64,000 nt of DNA, from positions 575,537 through 639,536 of the forward strand of contig NZ_LMMM01000001.1 in NCBI RefSeq assembly GCF_001422245.1, in the 5' to 3' direction. Positions 26,959 through 36,430 of this stretch are shown here, one piece after another. Every line of letters begins with the position of its first letter. The stretch's first letter is position 1. A program made the position numbers and the translations under genes. Origin of the DNA: Rhizobium sp. Leaf262 (lineage in GTDB: Bacteria > Pseudomonadota > Alphaproteobacteria > Rhizobiales > Rhizobiaceae). Under the pieces are notes generated by a model that saw nothing but the letters and a program-made list of their open reading frames with translations, had not been told where the DNA came from and did not search any database.

Positions 26959-29555
26959 TTACCAATCACTCCTCTGACGCCGCCGCTGATGAGAACGGTC
27001 GCATCCATTAGGGCCAATGCGGCGCTGGTGCCGTTGGAAACCGCGACATAGCGTGGTTCCCATTTGGGGTGAAACTTGGACTTGAAGGCACGCAGTCCCT
27101 TGAAATTATAGAAGCGCTCGCCGTGTTCGTACAAAGTTCCACCGATGCGATCCCAAACAGGCGCGGCTTCGCGCTTCGACATTCCGGAGAGCGGGGCCAT
27201 GCCCAGGTTGAAATAGGAGTAACCCTGTTCGCGCATATATTCAATGATGCTCACAAATAGGAAATCCATCGCCCCGCGCGGGGCGTCCGGCGAAAAGCGC
27301 ATGAGATCGACGGTGACCTCTTTCTTGGTTTGCGTCATCAAGAGGTTGGCGAACGCAGTGATCTGGCCATCCTTGTGCAGCACCGCAACGGGCTGGGACA
27401 GGATGTAGTCCTTTTCGAAAGAGCCGAGCGAGAAGGTTTTTTCGCGCGTGTTGTGGTGTGAAAGCCAGGAATCCGAAACGCGTTTGAGATCGTCGTACAC
27501 TTCAGGCACCTGCGGCGTGTCGATGACAGAGAATGTCAGTCCGTCGCGCGCGCCGCGGCTGAGCGACTGGCGTAGATTGGCAAGTTTGCCGCCCTTCAGT
27601 TCAAACCGTGTCAGATCGACCATGGCCAGTTCGCCGAGCTTGAAGGCGCGGAGGCCAGCATCGGCACAATTGGGCAGAATGGCCGGAGATATCTGATAAA
27701 AGACGGCGCGACCGCCAGATGAACGTGCTGTTTCAACGAATTGCCAGACCAGATCGGCAAAGTCTTTTTCATCTCCAACCGGATCGGCAAGCGCAATCCA
27801 GGAGCGTCCCCGGATGCCATACATGATGAATGCGTTGCCGCTTTCCGACAGCATGACGTGCTTGTCGCCCATCCGGACCAGATTGGCGTCAGCCACATCC
27901 TGCTTTTCAACAATTGCGGTGGCTTTGACGACGTCGTCCGGGTGGATTTCGTCTGGCCGGTAGATGACCGGGCGCAGCAGGCTGAAAATGGCGACGGTGG
28001 ACGACGCAAGCACCAGCCCCAGAAGCGCTCGAAGGCTTCGCGGTGCTTCCTCGGAAAATTCGAATTGCCACCATAGCGTCTGGCTGTAATCCGTATCGCG
28101 GTAGACGAAAAACAGAATGGTCGCGGCACCGGCGACGATGACAGCCATTGCAGCAAGCCATGTTGGGCCAAGCGCCTGACGCAGCAGCGAGGCGTGGCGA
28201 GTAAAGCTGCGGATGTTGAAGAACAGGGCAACAATGAAGATGCCGAGGAAGATCGCCTCGAAGACGGCAATCGCCTTGATGAGAGACAGAAACAGACCGC
28301 CCGCGGCCGCAACCAGAGCAACCCACCACGCACCATCCAGCCGCTGACTCAGTCCACGGGACGCAACGACCAGAACAAGGCCCAGAATACTGGACAGGAA
28401 GTGCGCCGCCTCGATAATCGGCAACGGCACGAAGCCCGACAGAAAGTCGAGGTTGCTGTCGGGTGTCGGCGTCACGCTCGAAAAGATCAGCATGGTGCCG
28501 AGAATGAGCGCGTAGGCTGATAGAAGCGAGGGAGCAAGACGCCCGGCGAGATTGCCGATATCGGCCATCACGGGCTTGGAGGCGAATTGCTTCATCTCCG
28601 TCGCAAGCATCAGCATGATCGCAACCAGCAGCGGCAGGACGTGGTAGATCATTCGATAGAGAACGAGGCCACCCAGAAGCTGATCAAGGCTGATGGCATT
28701 GCCAAGCCCGGCTACCATTACCGTCTCGAATACGCCAAGGCCTGCAGGAACGTGGCTGAGAACACCAAGACCGACCGCTGTGGCATAGATAGCAAAGAAG
28801 CTGGGCCAGCCGACATTGGTTTCCGGCAGTAGCACGTAAAGAACCGAAGCCGAGGCCGCGATGTCGAGCGCGGAGACGAGAAACTGCCTGGACGAGGTAC
28901 GGCTGTCAGGCAAACGCAGCTTCAGGCGCTTAATCTGGAGGACCCGGCCATTACGGCCCAGAAACATCAAAGCCGCCATAACGCAGATGACGATGAGGGC
29001 TGCCCCTCTCAACCAGATTGCATCGACCCCGATGATCGCTGCAACGCGAGGTGCGACGATCAATGTCGACAAGGCGCTGACGGCCAGCAGGCCAAGCCCG
29101 AAGGACAATGTCACGAAGGCGATGATGCGGGCTATGTCGGATGGGGTCAGGCCAAGCCGGGAATAGGCACGGAACCGGATCGCGCCGCCGCTCAGCGGCC
29201 CGAAGCCCGCCGTGTTGCCGACCGCATAAGCAATGAAAGCAGTGGCGATGACCGAGGGGGTGGGCAGCTTCTTGCCGATATATTCGATGGCATTGGCGTC
29301 ATAACAGATGAGAGCTGCAAAGCTGAGACCGGTAAACAGGATGGCCAGCGCAACAGCGCGCCAGCTCGTATCGGCCAGTGCGTCGACGATCTCGTCATAA
29401 CGGACTTCCGACGTCAGCTTGTAGATGGTGAAGGTCATCATCACGAAGACAAGCGTCACCGCGATCGATGTCAGATGCGGCCTGTACCGTTCGAAAAAGC
29501 CTTCGAGACCGGCTTCGGCCTCTTCGATCTGCGCTACGTCGGTCTTCTCTGTCAT
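26955..29555 (-). CDS. lpiA: Lysyl-phosphatidylglycerol synthetase (MprF/LpiA)
   Basis: 866 residues from ATG 29555; an in-frame extension to 29594 is possible but less likely. N-terminal flippase-type domain with many helices, then a cytosolic C-terminal GNAT-like transferase (about 540-850; MVDLTRFELKGGKLANLRQS, YFNLGMAPLSG). It transfers lysine from Lys-tRNA to phosphatidylglycerol, reducing surface negative charge and aiding acid and antimicrobial-peptide tolerance. Operon with acvB. In related bacteria lpiA is acid-induced through ChvG-ChvI; I see no proof of that site here. Confidence 0.93.
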   Translation of the reverse strand: MTEKTDVAQIEEAEAGLEGFFERYRPHLTSIAVTLVFVMMTFTIYKLTSEVRYDEIVDALADTSWRAVALAILFTGLSFAALICYDANAIEYIGKKLPTPSVIATAFIAYAVGNTAGFGPLSGGAIRFRAYSRLGLTPSDIARIIAFVTLSFGLGLLAVSALSTLIVAPRVAAIIGVDAIWLRGAALIVICVMAALMFLGRNGRVLQIKRLKLRLPDSRTSSRQFLVSALDIAASASVLYVLLPETNVGWPSFFAIYATAVGLGVLSHVPAGLGVFETVMVAGLGNAISLDQLLGGLVLYRMIYHVLPLLVAIMLMLATEMKQFASKPVMADIGNLAGRLAPSLLSAYALILGTMLIFSSVTPTPDSNLDFLSGFVPLPIIEAAHFLSSILGLVLVVASRGLSQRLDGAWWVALVAAAGGLFLSLIKAIAVFEAIFLGIFIVALFFNIRSFTRHASLLRQALGPTWLAAMAVIVAGAATILFFVYRDTDYSQTLWWQFEFSEEAPRSLRALLGLVLASSTVAIFSLLRPVIYRPDEIHPDDVVKATAIVEKQDVADANLVRMGDKHVMLSESGNAFIMYGIRGRSWIALADPVGDEKDFADLVWQFVETARSSGGRAVFYQISPAILPNCADAGLRAFKLGELAMVDLTRFELKGGKLANLRQSLSRGARDGLTFSVIDTPQVPEVYDDLKRVSDSWLSHHNTREKTFSLGSFEKDYILSQPVAVLHKDGQITAFANLLMTQTKKEVTVDLMRFSPDAPRGAMDFLFVSIIEYMREQGYSYFNLGMAPLSGMSKREAAPVWDRIGGTLYEHGERFYNFKGLRAFKSKFHPKWEPRYVAVSNGTSAALALMDATVLISGGVRGVIGK

Positions 29556-29705
29556 ATGCTTTTCCACAGGATCAGATTGCGTCTGGCGAACCACAGCATT
29601 GTGACGCTAGTTCGTTGTGTTTTCACAAATACGAAGATTTGATTTTTATTTCATAAATTCTTGCGCGGTCTTCGAATTCTAGCGCTGCCGGGCAAGGTGT
29701 GCCGT

Positions 29706-30779
29706 TCACGCACCCCAGGTCGCTTCCAGCACTCTGATCCAGTTGCCATGGCAGATTTTGTCCAGCGAGGCCTGATCGTAGCCCGCAGACCGCAAGGCTT
29801 GCACCAGAAGCTGAAGGTCAGCGACGTCCCGCATCGCTGCGGGAATTGTGGTTCCGTCGAAATCCGAACCGAAAGCGACATGGTCGATACCCATGCGTTC
29901 GACCATGTAGTCGACGTGTCGGACCAGTTCGCTCAAATCCGTGTCCGGGTTCTTCACCCCGTCCTGACGCATGAACAGCACGCCGAAATTGACGCCCGCA
30001 AGTCCGCCCGTGTCGCGGATGGCGTCGAGCTGGCGGTCCGTCAGATTGCGGCTGTGATTGCACAGGGCATGGGCGTTGGAATGCGATGCTACCAGCGGTG
30101 CATCAGAGATTTTGGCGATGTCCCAGAAGCCCTGCTCATTCATGTGGGAGAGATCGACCAGCACTTTGAGCTCGTTGCAGGTCTTGACCAGCCGTGTGCC
30201 CGCCTCGGTCAGACCCGGGCCGATATCCGGCGTCGAGGGGAAGCGGAATGGAACGCCATGCGCAAAGATGTTGGGACGGCTCCAGACAGGCCCCAAGGTG
30301 CGCAGCCCCGCCTGATGCAATACATGGAGTGCATCGAGATCTGCATCGAAGGCCTCCACGCCTTCAATGTGCATGACGGAAGCAAAGGCGCCCTTCGCCA
30401 TCGCCTCGCCAATCTCAGCAGCGCTGCGGCAAACCTTCACCGAGCCAGCGGATGCAGCCTCTATACGAAACAGCAGGCTTGCCATGCCAAGGGTCGTCGC
30501 CAGGGCATCCACCTGTGCCGGAGCGATAAAATCGCCATTGGTGTCAAATCCGCGTGGGGAGGGCACATAGATAGCGCAAAGGCCACCGATGAGCGCGCCT
30601 TTGCGTGCGCGTGGCAGATCGATGTGACCAGCCGTTTCACCGTTCAGGAATCGTGTCTCCGGCGCAGCTTCCACCGACAATTTCAGGCGCAACAATGTAT
30701 CGTTATGGCCATCGAAGACGGGCACTGCGTTCTGGCTGGTCATGAATAGGTCGCTTTCGAATAATGTCTCATCGAGCAT
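29706..30779 (-). CDS. M19-family dipeptidase
   Basis: 357 residues from ATG 30779, preceded by GGAG; an ATG at 30743 is the alternative. Renal-dipeptidase fold with the zinc ligands in VFDGHNDTLLR (His-x-Asp), MHIEGVEAF (Glu), LVDLSHMNE and ASHSNAHALC (His), and FGSDFDG late. Enzymes of this family cleave dipeptides, many accepting a D-residue at the C-terminus. Divergent from the D-aminopeptidase-like gene, which strengthens a role in mixed-chirality peptides. Confidence 0.9.
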   Translation of the reverse strand: MLDETLFESDLFMTSQNAVPVFDGHNDTLLRLKLSVEAAPETRFLNGETAGHIDLPRARKGALIGGLCAIYVPSPRGFDTNGDFIAPAQVDALATTLGMASLLFRIEAASAGSVKVCRSAAEIGEAMAKGAFASVMHIEGVEAFDADLDALHVLHQAGLRTLGPVWSRPNIFAHGVPFRFPSTPDIGPGLTEAGTRLVKTCNELKVLVDLSHMNEQGFWDIAKISDAPLVASHSNAHALCNHSRNLTDRQLDAIRDTGGLAGVNFGVLFMRQDGVKNPDTDLSELVRHVDYMVERMGIDHVAFGSDFDGTTIPAAMRDVADLQLLVQALRSAGYDQASLDKICHGNWIRVLEATWGA

Positions 30780-30862
30780 TGCTGTAAGCTCCAGATAGGT
30801 GCAAATGCAATGCTTCAACAGAGCTTACCCGTGTTGCGAAGGCCAATTTGAACGGAAAACAC

Positions 30863-32377
30863 ATGCCGAACGATCTTCACTGGAGTGCTGCCGAAGCAGT
30901 CGCCAAACGATTTGCCAGCCAGTGGGCGGGCAATGAGCCAGGCGGCTCCATCATCGGCTTCGACCATACAGGCATTCGGTTTGCACATGCGGGCGGCGTC
31001 GAGAGTCTGGCAACGCGCGCACCTTTTACGGAGCGTAGCGTCGTGCGTTATGCATCCGTCACCAAACACATATTTTGCACCATGGTCCTGGCGAATTCCG
31101 ACCTTATCGCGCTTGGTGATGTCCTTGGTCAGCATATGTGCGACCTGCGAGCGCCGCTGGCCGATGTGACCGTGGGGCAGGCGCTCGATATGAGTGGCGG
31201 CCTGCCGGATGTTCGGGAATGCCTTTCGCTCCTCGGCCTGTCGGTTTACACCGAAACAAAGGCCGCTCCCCTGCTGGATTATCTGTCGCGCCTGAGGCGC
31301 CTCAATTTCACACCGGGTAGCGAAGTCTCATATTCCAATACCGGATATCGTCTGGTCGAAGCCGCTCTGGAGCGTAAAGGTCGGCGTTTCGATGATTTCG
31401 TTCAGGACAACATCGCCGCACCCCTCGGCATTTTCCTAAAAGCGCCAGATGTCTGGAATGATCCGGTGGACGGTCTTGCGCCGGGCTACTGGAAATCCGA
31501 TAGCGGCTGGCAGCTTTCGGCGGCTGGACTGCACATATCCGCGTCAGGAAGCCTTGCCGGTAGTGGCGACGCGCTGGTGCGGTGGCTTCAGGCGCTCATG
31601 GATGACGAAGGAGCTTTTGCTGGTGTGCTGGAAAAACTTTCGGCAGAACGCTCTCTGGGAAACGGCCGTCAAAGTGAGTACGGGCTGGGCCTGCGTTGGT
31701 CGCATCTTGGCGAGAGACGGTTCGTGGGGCATGGTGGCTCGCATCCGGGTTACAAGACCTATTTTCTGCTCGATCCGGACAATCGAACCGGCTTCGTGGT
31801 CGTGTCCAACCGGGAGGACACGAACGGGTTCAAGATCGCTCTCGAAAGCATGGCGGCACTGGCGAGCCTGCCGCTGCCGAAACCTGTAACCGGTCTACCG
31901 GACGGTCTTTACGTGACCGAAGCCGGACCATGGTGGCTGGAGATCAAGGGAAGCACCTGCACATTCATCGACGCTGAAGATACGCTTTACGATGATGGCG
32001 AGGGCTGGGCTTCTTCCCGTTCGGCATCGTCGCCGATGCGATTGCGGTGGGACGATAATGCCGTGATTGGCGAGGCTGGCCACGCGAAGCGCAGGTTTCT
32101 TCCGGTAGGTCGTCACGAGGTGCCTGAAACGATTTCCGGTCGCTGGCGTTCGGATGAGGGTGCCGAGTTTGAGATCGAGAACGGCAATCTCGTCATGGGC
32201 ATCGGTCCGGTGCGCAACGTCATGCCGCTGAAAGCGCTCGGCAATGGACGTTTCCTGTTTACGCTTCATGATGGCCCGTGGACGAAGCGGGTCTGCCTCA
32301 ACATGCTCGACAACGACAGGGCTGAACTGGTTACCAGCCGTGCCCGGATGATCGAATACCGGCGCTCGGCCCGATGA
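30863..32377 (+). CDS. S12 serine hydrolase, D-aminopeptidase (DAP)-like
   Basis: 504 residues from ATG 30863, after GGAAA. Penicillin-recognising fold: S-x-x-K in YASVTKHIF, Y-x-N in SYSNTGYRL, and the third element HGGSHPG (His replacing Lys). The catalytic domain is followed by two lipocalin-like beta domains (about 335-504). Length, the HxG motif and three-domain layout match D-aminopeptidase DAP of Ochrobactrum anthropi, which releases N-terminal D-residues. Neighbouring D-amino acid genes support this. A generic beta-lactamase-like esterase is the fallback. Confidence 0.82.
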   Translation: MPNDLHWSAAEAVAKRFASQWAGNEPGGSIIGFDHTGIRFAHAGGVESLATRAPFTERSVVRYASVTKHIFCTMVLANSDLIALGDVLGQHMCDLRAPLADVTVGQALDMSGGLPDVRECLSLLGLSVYTETKAAPLLDYLSRLRRLNFTPGSEVSYSNTGYRLVEAALERKGRRFDDFVQDNIAAPLGIFLKAPDVWNDPVDGLAPGYWKSDSGWQLSAAGLHISASGSLAGSGDALVRWLQALMDDEGAFAGVLEKLSAERSLGNGRQSEYGLGLRWSHLGERRFVGHGGSHPGYKTYFLLDPDNRTGFVVVSNREDTNGFKIALESMAALASLPLPKPVTGLPDGLYVTEAGPWWLEIKGSTCTFIDAEDTLYDDGEGWASSRSASSPMRLRWDDNAVIGEAGHAKRRFLPVGRHEVPETISGRWRSDEGAEFEIENGNLVMGIGPVRNVMPLKALGNGRFLFTLHDGPWTKRVCLNMLDNDRAELVTSRARMIEYRRSAR

Positions 32378-32395
32378 GACCGAGCGCGCCACTGT

Positions 32396-33262
32396 TCAGA
32401 TGGCCGTGCGGCGTGCATGTTCGAGATAGAGTTCACGAAGGCGGGAAATCAGCGGGCCAGGTCTGCCATCGCCTACCTCTTTTCCATCGATTCTGGTGAC
32501 GGGCATAACGAAGTTGCCTGCGCTCGTAAGCGCGGCTTCCTGAGCCTCCATGGCTTCCTGCAGGGTGAAAGGGCGTTCTTCAAGCGTCAATCCAGCCTCA
32601 TCGATCAGTTCCAGGGCCGCTTGGCGCGTACAGCCGGGTAGCGTCTTGTTGCTGTTACCGCGCGTAACCAGTTTCTTGTCGGCGGTGATGATATAGGCCG
32701 TCGAAGACGCGCCTTCCGTAACAAAACCATCCTCGATCATCCATGCCTCATCGCAGCCTTGCGCCTTGGCGATGCGCTTGGCCATGACCTGCGGCAGCAG
32801 GCAAACCGATTTGATGTCGCGGCGCTCCCAGCGCTGGTCTGGCACCGACGTCACCGATAGGCCAGTCGTTTCCTGCGGATTGCCGAGAAGTTTCTTCGCC
32901 TGCGTAAACATCACGAGAGTGGGCGCAAGATCGTCAGAAAAGAGAAAATTGCGGTCTTCTGCGCCGCGTGTCAGTTGGAGATAGATCAGGCCTTCCGTCA
33001 TCTGATTGTCTTTGACGAGACGACGTTCCGCTTCGACGATCTGCTGTGTGGTAACGGGCAGAGGAATCTCTATTTCACCCGCACTGCGTTGCAGCCGGGT
33101 CATATGCAGATCGCTGTCAATGAGCTTGCCGTCAATGACAGGTGTTACCTCATAGATGCCATCTCCAAACAGAAAGCCACGATCGAAAATCGACAGTTTG
33201 GCTTCCGATTCGGGAAGGAAGTCCCCATTGAGATACACGATGCGATCGTTTTGGCTTGGCAT
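32396..33262 (-). CDS. D-amino acid aminotransferase (class IV)
   Basis: 288 residues from ATG 33262, preceded by AAGGA; a long open frame upstream to 33718 is antisense to the dmpA-like gene. PLP fold type IV: SIFDRGFLFGDGIYEV near 25-40, the Schiff-base lysine in SVCLLPQ (preceded by RRDIK), and the phosphate-binding EGASSTAY. Length is close to bacterial D-alanine aminotransferase (about 283). A branched-chain aminotransferase or 4-amino-4-deoxychorismate lyase is possible, but the context (D-peptidases) favours D-amino acids. Confidence 0.85.
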   Translation of the reverse strand: MPSQNDRIVYLNGDFLPESEAKLSIFDRGFLFGDGIYEVTPVIDGKLIDSDLHMTRLQRSAGEIEIPLPVTTQQIVEAERRLVKDNQMTEGLIYLQLTRGAEDRNFLFSDDLAPTLVMFTQAKKLLGNPQETTGLSVTSVPDQRWERRDIKSVCLLPQVMAKRIAKAQGCDEAWMIEDGFVTEGASSTAYIITADKKLVTRGNSNKTLPGCTRQAALELIDEAGLTLEERPFTLQEAMEAQEAALTSAGNFVMPVTRIDGKEVGDGRPGPLISRLRELYLEHARRTAI

Positions 33263-33272
33263 GAGAGGTCCT

Positions 33273-34334
33273 TTAGTCTTGAGACAGCAGCGCTTTGAGC
33301 GCTTCGATTGAAATGGCGGAAATACTGGATGGTTTACCCTTGGTCGCATTGAAGCCCTGCGCGCTTGATGCCATGCATAGCGAGTTGAGGATCGCCTCCT
33401 CAGTCGCCTCGATTGCCGCTTCGAACAGGGGCGAGACGATGTCGTTGGAAAGCTGCGGATAGGCGTGCAGCACCTTACGGCGGGCAGGCGTGCGGCGAAC
33501 GCTTTCAGCTGTTGAAAAGGCAAGCGCGTAGTCGCCAGAACCGTTGCTGAGTGCGGCACCCGTGCGCGACAGTCCGCCAAAAGCTCTTGCGGCAAGACGC
33601 TTGAGATTGCGTGACGACAGCGGCGCATCTGTCGCGACGACGATGACGATGGAGCCATCCACATCCGGGACTGGGGGCGCAGAATAGGGCTTCCCGCATA
33701 CCAGAAGCCTGCCGCCATAATTGGATTGTACCAGCACGCCCAGTCTGTAGCGCTGGCCTGCCACGGGCACGATGCGTGAACTCGTGCCGATGCCGCCCTT
33801 CAGGCCGAAGGCAACGGTGCCTGTTCCGGCTCCGACGCCGCCCTCTTCGACAGCACCCGTTCCAGCAACGTCCAGAGCCTGCACGATCTCATCAACCGTC
33901 GGGCGACCTGCGCGGATATCATTCAGCCGTGAATCGTTCGTCTCTCCTACGACCGCATTCAACGAAACCACACGCTCGTTGCCGGGGTAATGAAGCGTAT
34001 AACGAATGATTGCTTCGACCGCACGACCGGTTGCCAGCGTGTTGGTGAGAACGATGGGCGTTTCGATTTCGCCCAGTTCCTCGATCTGGGTCGCGCCGAC
34101 GAACTTGCCAAAGCCATTATAGATGGCAAGTGCGGCCGGAACCTTGTCCTGAAACAGATTGCCGCCATGAGGGAAGATCGCAGTTGCGCCTGTGCGAACG
34201 GTAGCGCCTTCAACGATGGTGGCGTGCCCGACGCGGACGCCTTCGACGTCTGTTATGGCGTTCAAGGGACCTGTCTCATACACTCCCGGCGCAAAACCAA
34301 TGTCGCGCAGTCTCACTCGGGTATTGTCAGGCAT
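33273..34334 (-). CDS. P1-family peptidase, DmpA-like L-aminopeptidase/D-esterase
   Basis: 353 residues. N-terminal nucleophile hydrolase of the DmpA family; the precursor self-cleaves at Gly-Ser in PDVDGSIVIVVATD (about residue 230) to expose the catalytic Ser. Other family segments: ITDVEGVRVGHATI, GGVGAGTGTVAFGLKGG and the late catalytic-site stretch. DmpA of Ochrobactrum hydrolyses L-amino acyl peptides and D-Ala esters or amides. It sits 10 bases upstream of the aminotransferase gene on the same strand, probably co-transcribed. Confidence 0.9.
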   Translation of the reverse strand: MPDNTRVRLRDIGFAPGVYETGPLNAITDVEGVRVGHATIVEGATVRTGATAIFPHGGNLFQDKVPAALAIYNGFGKFVGATQIEELGEIETPIVLTNTLATGRAVEAIIRYTLHYPGNERVVSLNAVVGETNDSRLNDIRAGRPTVDEIVQALDVAGTGAVEEGGVGAGTGTVAFGLKGGIGTSSRIVPVAGQRYRLGVLVQSNYGGRLLVCGKPYSAPPVPDVDGSIVIVVATDAPLSSRNLKRLAARAFGGLSRTGAALSNGSGDYALAFSTAESVRRTPARRKVLHAYPQLSNDIVSPLFEAAIEATEEAILNSLCMASSAQGFNATKGKPSSISAISIEALKALLSQD

Positions 34335-34416
34335 AGGATACGGCTTCCGCAGACTCAGAGGCGGATGGTTTAACGTGATTTGCGGTAAAACGGCAGCTCA
34401 AATCTCGCTCTGCCGC

Positions 34417-36420
34417 CTATTCAAATTCGAGAATAACCTCATCGACAGCAAGGCTGTCTCCCGCGCTGACCGCAACCTTGCTGACCTTTGCGCGTCGTTC
34501 CGCACGAAGAATATTCTCCATCTTCATCGCTTCGACCGTTGCCAGTGCCTGCCCCGCTTCGACGTGATCACCTTCGCTGACGGAAATGACCGTTACGACG
34601 CCTGGCATCGGGCAAAGCAGCATTTTCGATGTGTCGGGCGGCAGCTTTTCCGGCATCAGTCGCGCCAGTTCAGCAACACGTGGCGTACGAACGCGGGCAC
34701 TCACATCGATGCCGCGCCAGCGCAGACGGATGGTCGATGGGGAAAGCTCGACCTTGACGGCCACAGGTTCTCCATCGACCTTGAAGAGGTGCAGACTTTG
34801 TCCGGGCAGCCATCCGCATTCCACAGCGACAGCCGAACCATCGTCGAAGATAACGGAAACGTTGTCTGCTGCGGCTTTAAGAGAAATAGGGTACTCGATC
34901 CCGCCGAAGGTAACCACCCAGTCATGTCCCACAACGCGCCGGTGGTTGCCGATGGTGCCGGAAATCTGTGTGGCGCGGGTCTGCACGCGATGATGGATCA
35001 GCGCGGCGATGGCGGCGAGTTTCCGCGCGCGCTCTGCATCGGGTTCAACGCTTGTAAAACCCTCGGGGAACTCTTCTGCAATAAATCCGGTGGTCAGGTT
35101 TCCGCTGCGGAAACGTTGGTTTTGCATGACGGTGGACAGGAAAGGCAGGTTGTGGCCGATGCCTTCGACCTCGAAACTGTCCAGCGCCTCGCCCATGGCA
35201 TCGATGGCAGTGATACGTTCAGGTCCCCAGGCGCAAAGCTTGGCGATCATCGGATCGTAATACATCGAGATTTCCCCGCCTTCGAACACGCCCGTGTCGT
35301 TGCGAATGATGGTGCCATCGGTCTGCTTGCCTTCTTTCGGAGGCCGATAACGCGTTAGCCGACCGATGGAGGGCAGGAAGTTCCGATACGGATCTTCGGC
35401 GTAGAGACGGCTTTCGATGGCCCAGCCGTTGAGTTTGACGTCGCTCTGGCTAAAGGCAAGGCGTTCGCCGGAGGCAACGCGGATCATCTGCTCCACCAGA
35501 TCTATACCCGTCACCAGTTCCGTTACGGGGTGTTCCACCTGTAGTCGCGTGTTCATCTCAAGGAAGTAGAAATTGCGCTCGCCATCCACGATGAATTCCA
35601 CCGTGCCAGCCGAATAATAGCCGACGGCTTTGGCGAGGGCGACGGCCTGTTCGCCCATGGCCTTGCGCGTGGCTTCATCGAGGAAAGGCGAGGGCGCTTC
35701 TTCGATGACTTTCTGGTTACGGCGCTGGATGGAGCATTCGCGTTCGCCGAGGTAAAGCACGTTACCGTGCTTGTCGCCCAGCACCTGAATTTCAATGTGG
35801 CGCGGCTGGTTGACGAATTTTTCGATGAAAATGCGGTCATCGCCAAAGGATGCCGTGGCCTCGTTCTTCGAGGACTGAAAGCCCTCACGCGCTTCGGCAT
35901 CGTTCAAGGCAATCCGCATGCCCTTGCCGCCGCCGCCAGCGGACGCCTTGATCATAACTGGATAACCGATGGAAGACGCGATCTTCACGGCCTCGTCCGC
36001 ATCTTCGATCAGGCCCATATGCCCCGGCACGGTGGAAACACCGGCCTCCTGCGCCAGCTTCTTCGACGTGATCTTGTCGCCCATCGCTTCGATGGCCTTT
36101 ACCGGCGGGCCGATGAAGGTGACGCCAGCCTTATCAAGCGCTGCCGCGAAGTTGGGGTTTTCCGACAGAAAGCCGTAGCCGGGATGCACGGCATCTGCCC
36201 CTGTCTGTTCGATCGCCTCCAGAATCTTCTCGATGACGATATAGGACTGGTTTGACGGGGCAGTGCCGATATGGACCGCCTCGTCAGCCTCGCGCACATG
36301 CAGCGCATTGGCATCTGCATCGGAGTAGACCGCAACGGTTTTGATGCCCATGGCCTTGGCCGTGCGGATCACGCGGCAGGCGATTTCACCACGGTTGGCG
36401 ATGAGGATTTTGGAGATCAT
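34417..36420 (-). CDS. pccA: Propionyl-CoA carboxylase alpha (biotin carboxylase + BCCP)
   Basis: 667 residues. Biotin carboxylase with ATP-grasp (KILIANRGEIACRVIRTA, then ASAGGGGKGMRIA), a middle linking domain, and a C-terminal biotinyl domain with the biotin lysine in VEAMKMEN. It carries CO2 on biotin to the beta subunit, converting propionyl-CoA to methylmalonyl-CoA. Ten bases after pccB. Acetyl-CoA or methylcrotonyl-CoA specificity cannot be excluded, but pccB is clearly of the propionyl type. Confidence 0.93.
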   Translation of the reverse strand: MISKILIANRGEIACRVIRTAKAMGIKTVAVYSDADANALHVREADEAVHIGTAPSNQSYIVIEKILEAIEQTGADAVHPGYGFLSENPNFAAALDKAGVTFIGPPVKAIEAMGDKITSKKLAQEAGVSTVPGHMGLIEDADEAVKIASSIGYPVMIKASAGGGGKGMRIALNDAEAREGFQSSKNEATASFGDDRIFIEKFVNQPRHIEIQVLGDKHGNVLYLGERECSIQRRNQKVIEEAPSPFLDEATRKAMGEQAVALAKAVGYYSAGTVEFIVDGERNFYFLEMNTRLQVEHPVTELVTGIDLVEQMIRVASGERLAFSQSDVKLNGWAIESRLYAEDPYRNFLPSIGRLTRYRPPKEGKQTDGTIIRNDTGVFEGGEISMYYDPMIAKLCAWGPERITAIDAMGEALDSFEVEGIGHNLPFLSTVMQNQRFRSGNLTTGFIAEEFPEGFTSVEPDAERARKLAAIAALIHHRVQTRATQISGTIGNHRRVVGHDWVVTFGGIEYPISLKAAADNVSVIFDDGSAVAVECGWLPGQSLHLFKVDGEPVAVKVELSPSTIRLRWRGIDVSARVRTPRVAELARLMPEKLPPDTSKMLLCPMPGVVTVISVSEGDHVEAGQALATVEAMKMENILRAERRAKVSKVAVSAGDSLAVDEVILEFE

Positions 36421-36430
36421 GGTTTTGTCC

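Noticed and set aside
33263..33718. N-terminal extension of the D-aminotransferase
   Set aside because: Overlaps the dmpA-like gene in another frame; ATG 33262 has a proper ribosome site and begins the family fold.
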